DNA of 64,000 nt from an uncultured Collinsella sp. (GCA_959602645.1 CAUGTZ010000001.1:62001-126000), one strand, 5' to 3'; counted from the first letter of the stretch, positions 25,310 to 34,590 are shown. The notes: generated from the letters alone by a model not told the origin. A program made the numbers and translations.

Positions 25310-26491
25310 ATGCTATTTGTAAATCGGCTGGTACATACGCTTGTTCCCGGCAGCGAGGGCGAGCCGGTCGATGCCTCCTGCCGCACCAACGCGGGCTTCG
25401 CCGCAAGCCTCATCTGCATTGGCCTCAACATCACCCTGTGCCTGGCCAAGGGCATCGCAGGCCTGCTCGCCGGCTCCGTCTCCCTCATCGCCGACGCTCT
25501 CAACAACCTCTCCGATGCCTCGAGCAACATCGTGAGCCTGCTCGGGTTCCGCCTTGCCAGCCGCCCTGCAGACGAAGGCCACCCCTATGGCCACGGCCGC
25601 TACGAGTACCTAGCCGGCTTGTTTGTCGCCGTCCTGGTTTGCGCCGTCGGCATCAACCTGATCCTCGAGTCGGTCACTAAGATCATCAAGCCCTCCCCCA
25701 CCGCCTACACGCTGGTCTCCCTAGCCGCTCTCGTCTTGTCCATGCTCGTCAAATTCTGGATGGCCGCATTCAACCGTGCGCTGGGCAACCGTATCGATTC
25801 CGAAACACTCATCGCCACAGCACAGGACTCCAAAAACGACGTCATCACCTCGGGATCGGTCCTGGCCGCAGCGCTTATTTCGCAGACGACCGGCTTTGAC
25901 CTCGACGGCTGGGCGGGCCTGGGCGTGGGCGTCTTCATCTGCATCAGTGGCATGGGCCTGGTGCGCGACGCCATCAGCCCGTTGCTGGGGCAAGCGCCCG
26001 ACCCCAAGCTCGTCCAGGCAATCCGCGACAAGATCATGTCCTATCCGCAGGTCTTGGGCACACACGACCTGATGGTGCACGACTACGGCCCCGGTCGTCA
26101 GTTTGCCAGCGCCCACGTGGAGATGCCCGGCGAGGGCGACGCGTTTGAACATCACGAGATCCTGGACACCATCGAGCACGACATCAAGCGCCAGATGGGC
26201 ATTGACATCACGCTGCACTGCGACCCCATCGCGACAACCGGCGATGATTTGCGCGGCTGGGTCAAGCGCGGCATCATGCAGATCGACCCCGCACTCTCCA
26301 TCCACGACCTGCACGAGCACGACGGGTTCGTTTCGTTTGACCTGGTGCGTCCCGACGGCTTTGATATATCCGACGAGGAGCTGCTGGAGCTCGTCACGCG
26401 CATCGTGCACGAGCGCCGGCCCAACGTCTCGTGCGTCGTCACATTTGATTCGGGCTTCAGCTCGCCCGAGCGTCCGGCCGAGCAGCTGTAG
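25310..26491 (+). CDS. Cation diffusion facilitator (CDF) metal exporter
   Basis: The 393-residue protein has a six-helix membrane domain. Metal sites are visible in helix two (SLIADALNNLSDASSN) and helix five (TAQDSKNDVITSG), with the HPYGHGRYE loop between. A cytosolic CDF C-terminal domain follows (GTHDLMVHDYGPGRQFASAHVEMP). The asparagine/aspartate pattern DxxNN/DxxxD differs from the His/Asp site of zinc exporters and fits the manganese/iron-type group, though the metal is inferred. It carries an extra C-terminal domain of about 90 residues. ATG 25310 has GAGGA upstream; the longer frame from 25151 is not supported. The gene meets its downstream neighbour tail to tail with only 12 bases between. 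Confidence 0.9.
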   Translation: MLFVNRLVHTLVPGSEGEPVDASCRTNAGFAASLICIGLNITLCLAKGIAGLLAGSVSLIADALNNLSDASSNIVSLLGFRLASRPADEGHPYGHGRYEYLAGLFVAVLVCAVGINLILESVTKIIKPSPTAYTLVSLAALVLSMLVKFWMAAFNRALGNRIDSETLIATAQDSKNDVITSGSVLAAALISQTTGFDLDGWAGLGVGVFICISGMGLVRDAISPLLGQAPDPKLVQAIRDKIMSYPQVLGTHDLMVHDYGPGRQFASAHVEMPGEGDAFEHHEILDTIEHDIKRQMGIDITLHCDPIATTGDDLRGWVKRGIMQIDPALSIHDLHEHDGFVSFDLVRPDGFDISDEELLELVTRIVHERRPNVSCVVTFDSGFSSPERPAEQL

Positions 26492-26503
26492 CCCGCTTAA
26501 CAG

Positions 26504-27493
26504 CTAGTTTCCCTGCGCGCCCGAGATGCCGTTTTGTAGGGCGTTCCAGGCATCCGTCGCCATGTCGCCCAAGTTCTGAGCGGTGTCGCCCAGGTTCTGA
26601 GCCGTATCACCCAGCTCTTGGGCCTTATCCCCAAGCTCCTGTGCCTTGTTGCTCAAGTCCTCCAGCGTATTGGAGCTCGAGCCGTCGGTACCGCTTTGGC
26701 CGTCGGACGAGTTGCCCGAGCTGTTCTTGTGCGTGAGCTGAATTTCGAGGTTGCCGCTGTCGTTATAGTAAGCAGAAGTAACGATCCAGTTGGCATCGAC
26801 GACGGGCGTTGAGCCATCATCAGTCAGGACCACGGCATTCGAAAGATCGGCGCCGCGCGACTTAAGGAGCTTCTTGGCGTTGGACCAGTACTGCCCCGGG
26901 ATATCGCTCAGATCGACGGTGCTAGACGAGGCGGACTCGGTTTGCTCGGCAGCGGTATCGGCCGTTGAACTCCCTCGCTTGTTGAGCATGCCCGACACAA
27001 TGGCAAACACAACCGACAGCGCAAAGAAGATCGCCAGCACGATGAGGATCTTCTTGATCACGCTCGACGAACGCGACGGCTTCTTCTCCTCGTCCTCGCC
27101 ATATTGCGGAATCGACTTGGGGTACTCGCGATACGGCTCGCGCGACTCGTAGCGAGGCTGCGCCGTGCGAGGCATATACGTCGTCTGCTGAGGCTGCGGA
27201 ATAGGATTCTGCGGCAGGTCATCATAGGGATTCGGTGTCGAGGCGGCATAAGAATCCTGCGGCGCATAATCAAACGGGTCCGGAGCTGCGTTGCCATAGG
27301 GGCCTTGCGAAGATGCAGCATAAGAATCCTGCGCCGTGTCGCCATAGCCCATAACCCGGGTGGGCTCGGCAGAAGGCTGCGTCGCGGCGGGGTCGGTATA
27401 ACCGGGGTTGGGAACAACGCGGGTCGCATCGGCGCTATCGCCAGCCTGCGCGGAACCGTAGCCGCCCATCACGGTTGTCTTGTCCTGATCCAT
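26504..27493 (-). CDS. Single-pass membrane protein with Pro/Gln/Tyr-rich tail and short repeats
   Basis: The 329-residue protein begins MDQDKTTVMGGYGS and continues with a disordered cytosolic region rich in Pro, Gln, Tyr and Ser (PQDSYAAS-like units). One membrane helix lies at about residues 147-168 (ILIVLAIFFALSVVFAIVSG). Outside are a Ser-rich linker and a small domain. The C-terminal end carries 7-residue repeats, AQELGDK, AQELGDT, AQNLGDT, AQNLGDM, which predict a short coiled coil. ATG 27493 has AAAGGA upstream. The threonine-rich N-terminus could be a kinase/FHA target, which is speculation. Function unknown. Confidence 0.72.
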   Translation of the reverse strand: MDQDKTTVMGGYGSAQAGDSADATRVVPNPGYTDPAATQPSAEPTRVMGYGDTAQDSYAASSQGPYGNAAPDPFDYAPQDSYAASTPNPYDDLPQNPIPQPQQTTYMPRTAQPRYESREPYREYPKSIPQYGEDEEKKPSRSSSVIKKILIVLAIFFALSVVFAIVSGMLNKRGSSTADTAAEQTESASSSTVDLSDIPGQYWSNAKKLLKSRGADLSNAVVLTDDGSTPVVDANWIVTSAYYNDSGNLEIQLTHKNSSGNSSDGQSGTDGSSSNTLEDLSNKAQELGDKAQELGDTAQNLGDTAQNLGDMATDAWNALQNGISGAQGN

Positions 27494-27610
27494 GCAACGA
27501 TTCCTTTCCGTCGCGCGTGAGCCTCAAGTTATCCATGCATTCTACCCGCGCAAAAGCCTATGATGGGCAGAGCCCGTCGGTATCTACAAGACATGCGCGG
27601 GCCTAAGGAT

Positions 27611-27647
27611 AAAAAAGCCCCGCCGGGCCTTGTGGGCACGGCGGGGC
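27611..27647 (-). terminator. Terminator of fhs
   Basis: On the minus strand the perfect stem GCCCCGCCG/CGGCGGGGC (27639-27647 and 27617-27625) is followed by TTTTTTAT, 26 bases after the fhs stop. Confidence 0.92.
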
Positions 27648-27672
27648 GGGCAAGCAGCTATGGGCAACAGGC

Positions 27673-29340
27673 TTAGAACAGGCCGGTGATGTTGCCATCG
27701 TTGTCGACGTCGATGTTCTCGGCCGCGGGAACCTTGGGCAGGCCAGGCATGGTCAGAACGCTGCCGGTCAGCGCGACCACAAAGTGGGCACCGGCGGAAA
27801 CCTTGAGCTCGCGCACGGTGATGCGGAAGCCCTCGGGAGCGCCCAGCGCCTTGGCGTTGTCGCTAAAGCTGTACTGGGTCTTGGCAACGCACACCGGCAG
27901 GTTGCCAAAGCCGTTCTCGCGCAGCTCGGCGAGCTGGCGCTTGGCAGCCGGCGTAAAGTCGACGCCATCGGCGCGGTAGACCTTAGTGGCGACAGCCTCG
28001 AGGGCGTCGGCCACATCGGCACCGTCCTCGTAGGCAAACTTGAGCTCGCTCGGCTGCTCGATCAGGCGCATGACCTCATCGGCCAGGTCGAGCGCGCCCT
28101 CGCCGCCCTTGGCCCAGACCTCGGACAGTTTAACGTTGACGCCCAGCTTCTGGCACTCGGACTCGATGAGCGCAAGCTCGGCCTCGGTGTCCGTCGGGAA
28201 GCGGTTGATGGCGACCACACAGGGCAGACCGTAGACATTCTGAATGTTGTCGACGTGGCGCAGCAGGTTGGGCATGCCAGCCTTGAGGGCCTCGAGGTTC
28301 TCCTCGTTGAGGTCGGCCTTGGCAACACCGCCGTTGTACTTAAGCGCGCGGGCAGTGGCGACGACCACGACAGCGCTGGGGCGAACGCCCGTCATGCGGC
28401 ACTTGATGTCGAGGAACTTCTCGGCACCCAGGTCGGCACCAAAGCCGGCCTCGGTAATGGCAACATCGCCAAAGCGCATGGCCATGCGCGTGGCCATGAT
28501 GGAGTTGCAGCCGTGAGCGATGTTGGCGAAGGGACCACCGTGGACAAACGCGGGCGTACCCTCGAGCGTCTGCACCAGGTTGGGCTTAAGAGCATCCTTA
28601 AGCAGCGCGGCCATGGCGCCCTGAGCTTTGAGGTCGCGGGCGCGGACGGGCTCGCCGGCAAAGCTGTAGCCGACGACAATCTCGCCCAGGCGCTCCTTGA
28701 GGTCGTTGATGCTCGTGGACAGGCACAGGATTGCCATGACCTCGGAGGCAACGGTGATATCGAAGCCGTCCTCGCGCGGCACTCCCTGGGCCTTGCCGCC
28801 AATGCCGTCGATAACATGGCGCAGCTGACGGTCGTTCATGTCGACGACGCGCTTCCAGGTGATGCGCTTAACGTCGATGCCGAGCTGGTTGCCCTGCTGA
28901 ATATGGTTGTCGAGCATGGCTGCCAGCAGATTGTTGGCGGCACCAATGGCATGGAAGTCGCCGGTAAAGTGCAGGTTGATGTCCTCCATGGGGATGACCT
29001 GAGCCCAGCCGCCGCCAGCGGCACCGCCCTTGACGCCAAAGACGGGGCCGAGCGAAGGCTCACGCAGGGCCACAGCGCTCTTGACGCCGCGACGGCGCAG
29101 GCCATCGGCCAGACCGATGGTCGTGGTGGTCTTACCCTCGCCCGCAGGCGTGGGGTTGATGGCGGTCACGAGGACGAGCTTAGCCTGGTGATCAGTTGGC
29201 TCATTGAGCAGAGAGTAGTCGACCTTAGCCTTGTCGAAGCCGTACGGAATCAGGTGCTTTACGTCGACGCCGGCGTTCTTAGCCACCTCGGTAATGGGCA
29301 GCGGCGTGACGGAACGTGCGATTTCGATGTCAGTAGGCAT
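27673..29340 (-). CDS. fhs: Formate-tetrahydrofolate ligase
   Basis: The 555-residue protein has the family's full length. It converts formate, ATP and THF to 10-formyl-THF. Visible features are ITEVAKNAGV at the start, the P-loop TPAGEGKTTTTIGLADGL near residue 70, VGGPFANIAHGCNS-like HGGPFANIAHGCNS in the middle, and the C-terminal GLPKVPAAENIDVD. ATG 29340 has AAAGGA upstream; the longer frame to 29424 adds a non-family N-terminus. It is a single gene with its own terminator. It complements the folD-fchA pair at 14.3-15.8 kb, completing a formate-to-methylene-THF route. Confidence 0.97.
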   Translation of the reverse strand: MPTDIEIARSVTPLPITEVAKNAGVDVKHLIPYGFDKAKVDYSLLNEPTDHQAKLVLVTAINPTPAGEGKTTTTIGLADGLRRRGVKSAVALREPSLGPVFGVKGGAAGGGWAQVIPMEDINLHFTGDFHAIGAANNLLAAMLDNHIQQGNQLGIDVKRITWKRVVDMNDRQLRHVIDGIGGKAQGVPREDGFDITVASEVMAILCLSTSINDLKERLGEIVVGYSFAGEPVRARDLKAQGAMAALLKDALKPNLVQTLEGTPAFVHGGPFANIAHGCNSIMATRMAMRFGDVAITEAGFGADLGAEKFLDIKCRMTGVRPSAVVVVATARALKYNGGVAKADLNEENLEALKAGMPNLLRHVDNIQNVYGLPCVVAINRFPTDTEAELALIESECQKLGVNVKLSEVWAKGGEGALDLADEVMRLIEQPSELKFAYEDGADVADALEAVATKVYRADGVDFTPAAKRQLAELRENGFGNLPVCVAKTQYSFSDNAKALGAPEGFRITVRELKVSAGAHFVVALTGSVLTMPGLPKVPAAENIDVDNDGNITGLF

Positions 29341-29471
29341 GGACGGTCCTTTCGTTACCGGATGAGAAAAAGACCAATTCAGCATAGCACGGGCACGCAA
29401 TAGTAAAGCACCCGCAACCGACAAACGGCGATATGTTTATCCAATGCTCAGCGATAGCCTACAAACCCGTC

Positions 29472-30539
29472 CTAAACGGTCGGCTCAATTCCCAAATGCT
29501 CAAAGGTGCGAGGCGTTGCCTGGCGACCCTGCGGTGTGCGAATCATCAATCCGCACTGCAGCAGATAGGGCTCGTAGACGTCCTCAAGCGTACCCGGGTC
29601 CTCGCCCACCGCACTGGCAAGCGTGGTCAAGCCAACGGCACGGCCGGAGAACGTCTTGGCGAGTGTCTCCAAGATACGAATGTCCATCCAGTCCAAACCA
29701 AGCTCATCAATCTCGAAGAACTCGAGCGCCTGACGGCAAATATCAAGCTCAATAGGACCGTTGCCGCGCACCTGCGCGTAGTCGCGCACGCGCTTGAGCA
29801 GACGGTTGGCCAGGCGCGGCGTACCACGCGAGCGTGAGCCGATCTCGAGCGCGCTGGGATGGTCGATCGTCACGCCCAGGATGGTCGCCGAGCGCGTCAC
29901 AATCTGGGCAAGCTCCTCGACGGCGTAGTAATCCAGGCGATACGAAATGCCAAAACGGTCGCGTAGCGGGCCGGTCAACATGCCCGAGCGAGTCGTTGCC
30001 GCCACCAGCGTGAACTTGGGGATATCCAGGCGAATCGAGCGTGCAGCCGGACCCTTGCCGATCACGATATCGAGGGCAAAGTCCTCCATCGCAGGATAAA
30101 GGACCTCCTCGACCGAGCGGTTGAGGCGGTGAATCTCGTCGATAAACAACACGTCACCCGGCTGCAAGTTAGTCAGGATAGCCGCCAGGTCGCCGGTACG
30201 CGCAATAGCGGGGCCGCTCGTCGTCTTAATCTGAGCGCCCAGCTCGTTGGCGATAACCGTGGCCAGCGTGGTCTTACCCAGACCCGGAGGGCCCGAAAAG
30301 ATAACGTGGTCGAGCGTCTCGCCACGGCTCTGCGCCGCCTCGATGAGCACGCGCAGGCTCTGCTTGATATGCTCCTGACCGCAATAGTCGTCCAAGCGCT
30401 GGGGGCGCAGGGTGCGGTCGACATCGAGGTCCTCGGGCGTCAGCTCCGAGCCCACCATGCGCTCGCCGTGCGCCATGGATGCCGCCGGCGAGTTGCCGGG
30501 CGTCGCCCACAGGTCCTGAGAGTCATCGGCTTCCCACAT
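29472..30539 (-). CDS. ruvB: Holliday junction branch migration ATPase RuvB
   Basis: This 355-residue AAA+ motor has Walker A GPPGLGKTTLATV, Walker B FIDEIHRL, the sensor ATTRSGMLTGPLRDRFG and the C-terminal winged helix GLDWMDIRIL. It drives Holliday-junction branch migration with RuvA. The start is ATG 30539, which shares its first base with the ruvA stop (TGATG), giving tight translational coupling. A GTG one codon earlier is less likely. About 35 residues precede the conserved RPQRLDDYCGQ. It is the last gene of ruvCAB. Confidence 0.97.
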   Translation of the reverse strand: MWEADDSQDLWATPGNSPAASMAHGERMVGSELTPEDLDVDRTLRPQRLDDYCGQEHIKQSLRVLIEAAQSRGETLDHVIFSGPPGLGKTTLATVIANELGAQIKTTSGPAIARTGDLAAILTNLQPGDVLFIDEIHRLNRSVEEVLYPAMEDFALDIVIGKGPAARSIRLDIPKFTLVAATTRSGMLTGPLRDRFGISYRLDYYAVEELAQIVTRSATILGVTIDHPSALEIGSRSRGTPRLANRLLKRVRDYAQVRGNGPIELDICRQALEFFEIDELGLDWMDIRILETLAKTFSGRAVGLTTLASAVGEDPGTLEDVYEPYLLQCGLMIRTPQGRQATPRTFEHLGIEPTV

Positions 30540-31159
30540 CACGCATCCATTCCAAGTCGCTTAAGCGCCGCGCCGAGCAGATCCTCGACACGCATATCCT
30601 GCCCATCATACCCGCTCAGGGCGACATCGGTCTCCTGCGGGCTAAAGCCCATGGAAAGGAGTGCCGCACGGGCGTCATCGATCGCCGAGGGGGCGGCAGC
30701 GGGAACCGGCATCGCAACCTGTCCGGGAATCACGTCGACCGGTACAAAGCCCTTGTCCTTGGCAAAGGTGCTCTTGAGCTCCAGGATCAGACGCTGCGCA
30801 GTCTTTTTGCCCACACCGGGAACCTTGGCCATGCCCTTGTCGTCCTCGGCCATCACCAGCGAATACAGCTGCCCCACGGTATAGGTGGAAAGCACGGCGA
30901 GCGCCAAGCGCGGGCCAACGCCCGAGACGGACACGAGCCGGTCGAACATCGTGCGCTCATCCTTAGAGGAAAAACCGAAAAGTGTCATGGCGTCCTCGCG
31001 CACCTGCATACGCGTGTAGAGGCGGACCTCGCCGCCGGGCGTCGGCAACGTGGCCGCGGTGCTGCCCGAGATGCCGAGCTCAAAGCCCACGCCCGACACA
31101 TCGACGACGGCCAAGCTCATCGTGGCCTCGACAAGCGTTCCATGGAGCTGGGAAATCAT
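30539..31159 (-). CDS. ruvA: Holliday junction DNA helicase subunit RuvA
   Basis: The 206-residue protein has the OB-fold start MISQLHGTLVE, tandem helix-hairpin-helix motifs (LVSVSGVGPRLALAVLS and MAKVPGVGKKTAQRLILELK) and a C-terminal UBA-like domain (ARAALLSMGFSPQETDVAL). It binds the four-way junction and docks RuvB. It overlaps ruvC and ruvB by one base at each end in TGATG arrangements, so all three are co-translated. Confidence 0.97.
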   Translation of the reverse strand: MISQLHGTLVEATMSLAVVDVSGVGFELGISGSTAATLPTPGGEVRLYTRMQVREDAMTLFGFSSKDERTMFDRLVSVSGVGPRLALAVLSTYTVGQLYSLVMAEDDKGMAKVPGVGKKTAQRLILELKSTFAKDKGFVPVDVIPGQVAMPVPAAAPSAIDDARAALLSMGFSPQETDVALSGYDGQDMRVEDLLGAALKRLGMDA

Positions 31160-31680
31160 CAGTATCCGGTTCCTCTCTGTTGATAGAACTCGCCACCGGT
31201 AAGCGCCCGCGTGCGACTGAGGTTGACGTGACAGATGGCGCAGGCCAGGGCATCGGCGGCATGGTCTGGGTGAGGGTCGTGATCGAGCTGCGTGAGCGTG
31301 CGCACCATGTAGGCAACCTGCCGTTTATCCGCAGCGCCCGTACCCACCACGGCCTGCTTGATCTGCATGGGCGTGTATTCGCCTATCTCGAGCGCGCATT
31401 CCGAAAGCGCCACGAGCGCGGCACCGCGGGCATGCGCCGTGGGGATGGCCGAGCGAACGTTGGCGCCAAAGTAAATGCTCTCGATAGCAGCGGTATCGGG
31501 TCGATAACGCTCCACGACACCCTTGAGGTCGCGGGCGATATGCGACAGGCGCACCGCGAGCGGACTGCCCGCGCTGGTCTCGATACAACCGTAGGCACGG
31601 CAGCGAACCTCACCGCGCCGCTCCTCGATAATCCCCCAACCCGTGTGGGCCAAACCGGGGTCGATACCCAAAATGACCAA
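31159..31680 (-). CDS. ruvC: Crossover junction endonuclease RuvC
   Basis: The 173-residue resolvase has the catalytic start ILGIDPGLAHTGWG (Asp), AAIESIYFGANVRSA (Glu) and the terminal DHDPHPDHAADALACAIC with paired Asp residues. I set the start at TTG 31680 because GGGGAGG lies six bases ahead and the resulting length equals that of E. coli RuvC; no nearby ATG gives the right N-terminus. It is the first gene of ruvCAB. Confidence 0.93.
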   Translation of the reverse strand: MVILGIDPGLAHTGWGIIEERRGEVRCRAYGCIETSAGSPLAVRLSHIARDLKGVVERYRPDTAAIESIYFGANVRSAIPTAHARGAALVALSECALEIGEYTPMQIKQAVVGTGAADKRQVAYMVRTLTQLDHDPHPDHAADALACAICHVNLSRTRALTGGEFYQQRGTGY

Positions 31681-31928
31681 GCCAACCTCCCCTCGCCACA
31701 AGCACAGTGCAAGACAAGGCCCCACGCGCTATTCACGAACGTCTGTTCTAGAATAACACAACAGCGACCGCATCTAGCAAGCAAGGTTGAACCATAGGTT
31801 GAGTATAAGTCAGCGAGCGAGTCCCTGCCGTGGCAAGGTGTCGCGAAAGAGGAGCGCCGCGTACTTCTGTACGCAAGCGACGGTTTGAGCGGCAGATTGC
31901 CCGGCAGGAGCTCGCGCAGCGTCGACTC

Positions 31929-31956
31929 GTTACGCGGTTTGGTAAAACCGCGTAAC
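31929..31956. repeat. Perfect hairpin in the ruvC upstream gap
   Basis: GTTACGCGGTTT and AAACCGCGTAAC pair perfectly over 12 bp with a short loop. It lies between the ruvC leader and the stop of the NadE-like gene. No T-tract follows in either direction. The remaining roughly 290-base gap (31681-31974) shows no gene. Confidence 0.6.
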
Positions 31957-31974
31957 CTTGGCCCTATCCCATAG

Positions 31975-33960
31975 TTAGTTTTGGCTGAAGAATGGGAACT
32001 GCCTCGGATCAACCGGCGGATGCGGCATCGGCGTGCCCTGGGGCCCACCCTGCGGTCCGCCCTGGCCGCCCATCATCTTTTCGATGGCGTCCTGGACCTC
32101 GCCCTCAAACTTTTTCATACCCTCATGCAAACGACGCTGGCCGTCCTCGGAGCGCAGTTCCTCCATCTGCTCGGGCGAAATACCCAGCAGCTCGCCCAAA
32201 ATGCCCATCATCTCACCACGCATACGGTCACTCGTATCGTCGTTGGCAAAGCGGCGCACCTCGGCGCGCGCCAGCGAATCGACCGTCATGCGCTCTTTAC
32301 CGCTCAGGCCAAGGTCGGACCACGCAAGCATGTACGGCCAGGCACGCTCGGCAAACGAACGGGCCGAGACGATCGGCGCCGTCGGCAGCATGTGACGGGC
32401 AGCCTCGCCCTGGCGCACGAGCATCAGCAGCAGCGAGCAGGCCTCGGGCTTGCCGGCGGCCATCGGGATGTCGTCGAACGGGCGATTGCGGTCCACGTGC
32501 GACTCGAGCGCACCATCGACCTCGCCCGGCTCGAGCCCGCCGAGCAGCTGTGCCGCGCGGTCGAGCATATCGACCGGACCGTCGAGCGTCGAGAGCGCCT
32601 GCGCCAGCACGCGCTCCATACAATCTTCCACCGCGTTGAGCGTCACGAGCTCTTGGGGCACCACGGCAGACGCGCGGTTGCGCACACGCGCCACAAACTC
32701 AAGCGTCGACAGGTACACATCGCCAAAGGGCGCGTAATCGCCCTGGTAGCCGCCGCAAAGCGCCGGCGCCGCCAGCGCGTACTCGGTTTTGGACAGCGGA
32801 CTCAACGCCATCGCACCCAGCTCGAGCGCCGTATCCTCCAGCATGAGGCCCAGCGTGCGAGAGCGCAGGCGCTCGGCGTCGCCCGCCGACACATCGCGGT
32901 CGAGCACGCGCGCGGCATCCGGCGCATCGCGCTCAACCGTGCGAATATGCAGGCGCTCGGCAATGGCGCGAACGGCGGCACAGCGAGCAGCCTCGGCCTC
33001 CTCCTGCGCCGGCGTAAAGATGCGGTTGCGCCCCAGCACCAGGCCAATCACATTACGTGGGCCCAGAGCGTCGACGGCCAGCGCCGCCAGCAGGGACGAC
33101 GGCAAGTCGCCCTCGAGTGCCACCACGGCGCGCGACGCACCGTGGGCCCGGGCGTTGTCGCGCACGGCAAGCACCAGCGCCTGCCACAGCCACTCCTCGG
33201 AACGGAACTCGGGCAGTTCGTGATCTTCCAGGGCATCGAGCATCACGCCGCGCTGAATCTCCTGAACCAGCAGGCTCTCCTCAAAACACGGCGCCTGGGC
33301 CACCACGCGACCGCAGTCGTCGAGCACAAACGAACCGCCGGTATACACCGACTCGTCATAGGCACCGACCGGCGCCATGCAGGCAAACCACACGCTGCGC
33401 TTGGATGCGATCTTGCGGTAGGCGCCGCTGCGAACGGCGGCAATGGCAGTAGTCTCGCGGTCGGTCATGTCAAACGCATTGAATTGGAAATACGCAATGA
33501 GGTCAACACCGGTCGGCAACATTTCGAGCTCGCGGTCCAAGTCAAAAATCACGGCGATGCGCACGCCATCCACGTCGAACACCGGCGGCGCCCAACGCGT
33601 GTCGTTGTTCTCGCCACGCTGCAGAGCAATGCTCGAACGCGCCGGCACCACATGACCGTCCTTGAGCATCATGTAGTCGAGTAGCGGCTGGCCCTCAAAC
33701 GAAACCGCCGCGGGCACGATGCAGATCATGTCAAGCTCCTGGATGCGCTCGGCGACACCAGTCAAGCCGGCAAGCATGTCGTGCTCAAAGTCGGCAGCGC
33801 CCACCAGGCCACCGGGCATGGCGCCCATAAAGAGCGGAGCCGGAACGCACAGCACGCGCGCCCCGCGCTCGTGGGCCAGACGAGCCTGGTCCTCGATGCG
33901 GCCGCAAATGCCCTCAATATCACCCAGGCGCATATCGATCTGTGCAAGCGCGAGCTTCAT
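31975..33960 (-). CDS. Degenerate glutamine-dependent NAD+ synthetase-like protein (likely pseudoenzyme)
   Basis: The 661-residue frame has the NadE two-domain layout. The nitrilase-like part (1-255) keeps the fold landmarks MKLALAQIDMRLGDIEG and YDESVYTGGSFVLDD. The NAD-synthetase part (about 265-480) keeps SLLAALAVDALGPRNVIGL and YAPFGDVYLSTLEFVARVRN. Catalytic positions are lost: the nitrilase Glu of the FPEL motif is Ala41 (VPAPLFMG), the ICED cysteine site reads IFDLD (138-142), and the SGGxDS pyrophosphate loop reads EGDLPSS (283-289). A 180-residue C-terminal region ends in a Gly/Pro-rich tail. ATG 33960 has AAAGGG upstream. The frame is intact, which argues for a retained non-catalytic role. 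Confidence 0.8.
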   Translation of the reverse strand: MKLALAQIDMRLGDIEGICGRIEDQARLAHERGARVLCVPAPLFMGAMPGGLVGAADFEHDMLAGLTGVAERIQELDMICIVPAAVSFEGQPLLDYMMLKDGHVVPARSSIALQRGENNDTRWAPPVFDVDGVRIAVIFDLDRELEMLPTGVDLIAYFQFNAFDMTDRETTAIAAVRSGAYRKIASKRSVWFACMAPVGAYDESVYTGGSFVLDDCGRVVAQAPCFEESLLVQEIQRGVMLDALEDHELPEFRSEEWLWQALVLAVRDNARAHGASRAVVALEGDLPSSLLAALAVDALGPRNVIGLVLGRNRIFTPAQEEAEAARCAAVRAIAERLHIRTVERDAPDAARVLDRDVSAGDAERLRSRTLGLMLEDTALELGAMALSPLSKTEYALAAPALCGGYQGDYAPFGDVYLSTLEFVARVRNRASAVVPQELVTLNAVEDCMERVLAQALSTLDGPVDMLDRAAQLLGGLEPGEVDGALESHVDRNRPFDDIPMAAGKPEACSLLLMLVRQGEAARHMLPTAPIVSARSFAERAWPYMLAWSDLGLSGKERMTVDSLARAEVRRFANDDTSDRMRGEMMGILGELLGISPEQMEELRSEDGQRRLHEGMKKFEGEVQDAIEKMMGGQGGPQGGPQGTPMPHPPVDPRQFPFFSQN

Positions 33961-34077
33961 GGCTCAGCCCTTTCCGTCGTTAACCATCGAAATCGTAGTA
34001 AAAGCGCCGGCCGCATGATGCAGTCGGCGCTCGCATGTGCATATGCTAGCTATGATACCCCGAGCGGGGGCGCGCTC

Positions 34078-34440
34078 CTAGAACGTCGCGGACCACAGCC
34101 CGTGCAGGTTGCAGTAGGCATAGACGGTACCGGTCTTGGAACCGCCGGCAAAAAACGTCGCGGGCTTCATGCCGGGCTCAAGGTAATGGACCTCTAAGCG
34201 GCCCTCGGCCTCAAGGGCGATCCACTCAATATAGTGCTCGGGCAGGCTGGGGTGCTCGACCGAGCCAACGCGTGCGCGAATCACGTGACCGTCGCGCTCG
34301 GTCTCGACAACAGGCACGTGCTTCTCGTGCGCCGCGTCCTCAGTGTTTGCGGTCAGTTCCGTGCAACCGGCAGGGGTTGCAGCGTCGTTGCCAAGGGCGG
34401 CAATGAGCTTACCGTCGGGGTCCTTAAAGAATTTCGCCAT
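34078..34440 (-). CDS. Superoxide reductase (desulfoferrodoxin-type, SOR domain)
   Basis: The 120-residue protein reduces superoxide to peroxide at a mononuclear Fe(His)4Cys centre. The ligand pattern is complete: EKHVPVVE, VEHPSLPEHYIEWI and the terminal YCNLHGLW. The N-terminal desulforedoxin domain with its four cysteines is missing; a short segment with one cysteine replaces it, so this is a one-iron type. ATG 34440 has AAAGGAGA upstream; a longer frame to 34581 is unsupported. It suits oxygen defence in a strict anaerobe. Confidence 0.9.
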   Translation of the reverse strand: MAKFFKDPDGKLIAALGNDAATPAGCTELTANTEDAAHEKHVPVVETERDGHVIRARVGSVEHPSLPEHYIEWIALEAEGRLEVHYLEPGMKPATFFAGGSKTGTVYAYCNLHGLWSATF

Positions 34441-34590
34441 GATGTTCTCCTTTGCTGACGCGCCAATGTTCTTGATGGTTCTTATGCCCAAAGGCAGACA
34501 AACCATCCACGGCATTGCAAATGAACACATAACGGGCGGGGACGATGGGGCAGCGTGCGCTATCCGCCCTGGCGGCCCCACCCGAGCGGG

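Noticed and set aside
31981..33684. 567-codon plus-strand frame opposite the NadE-like gene
   Set aside because: It has a His/Arg-rich composition typical of antisense reading and no ribosome site. It does show that the sense frame is under coding constraint.
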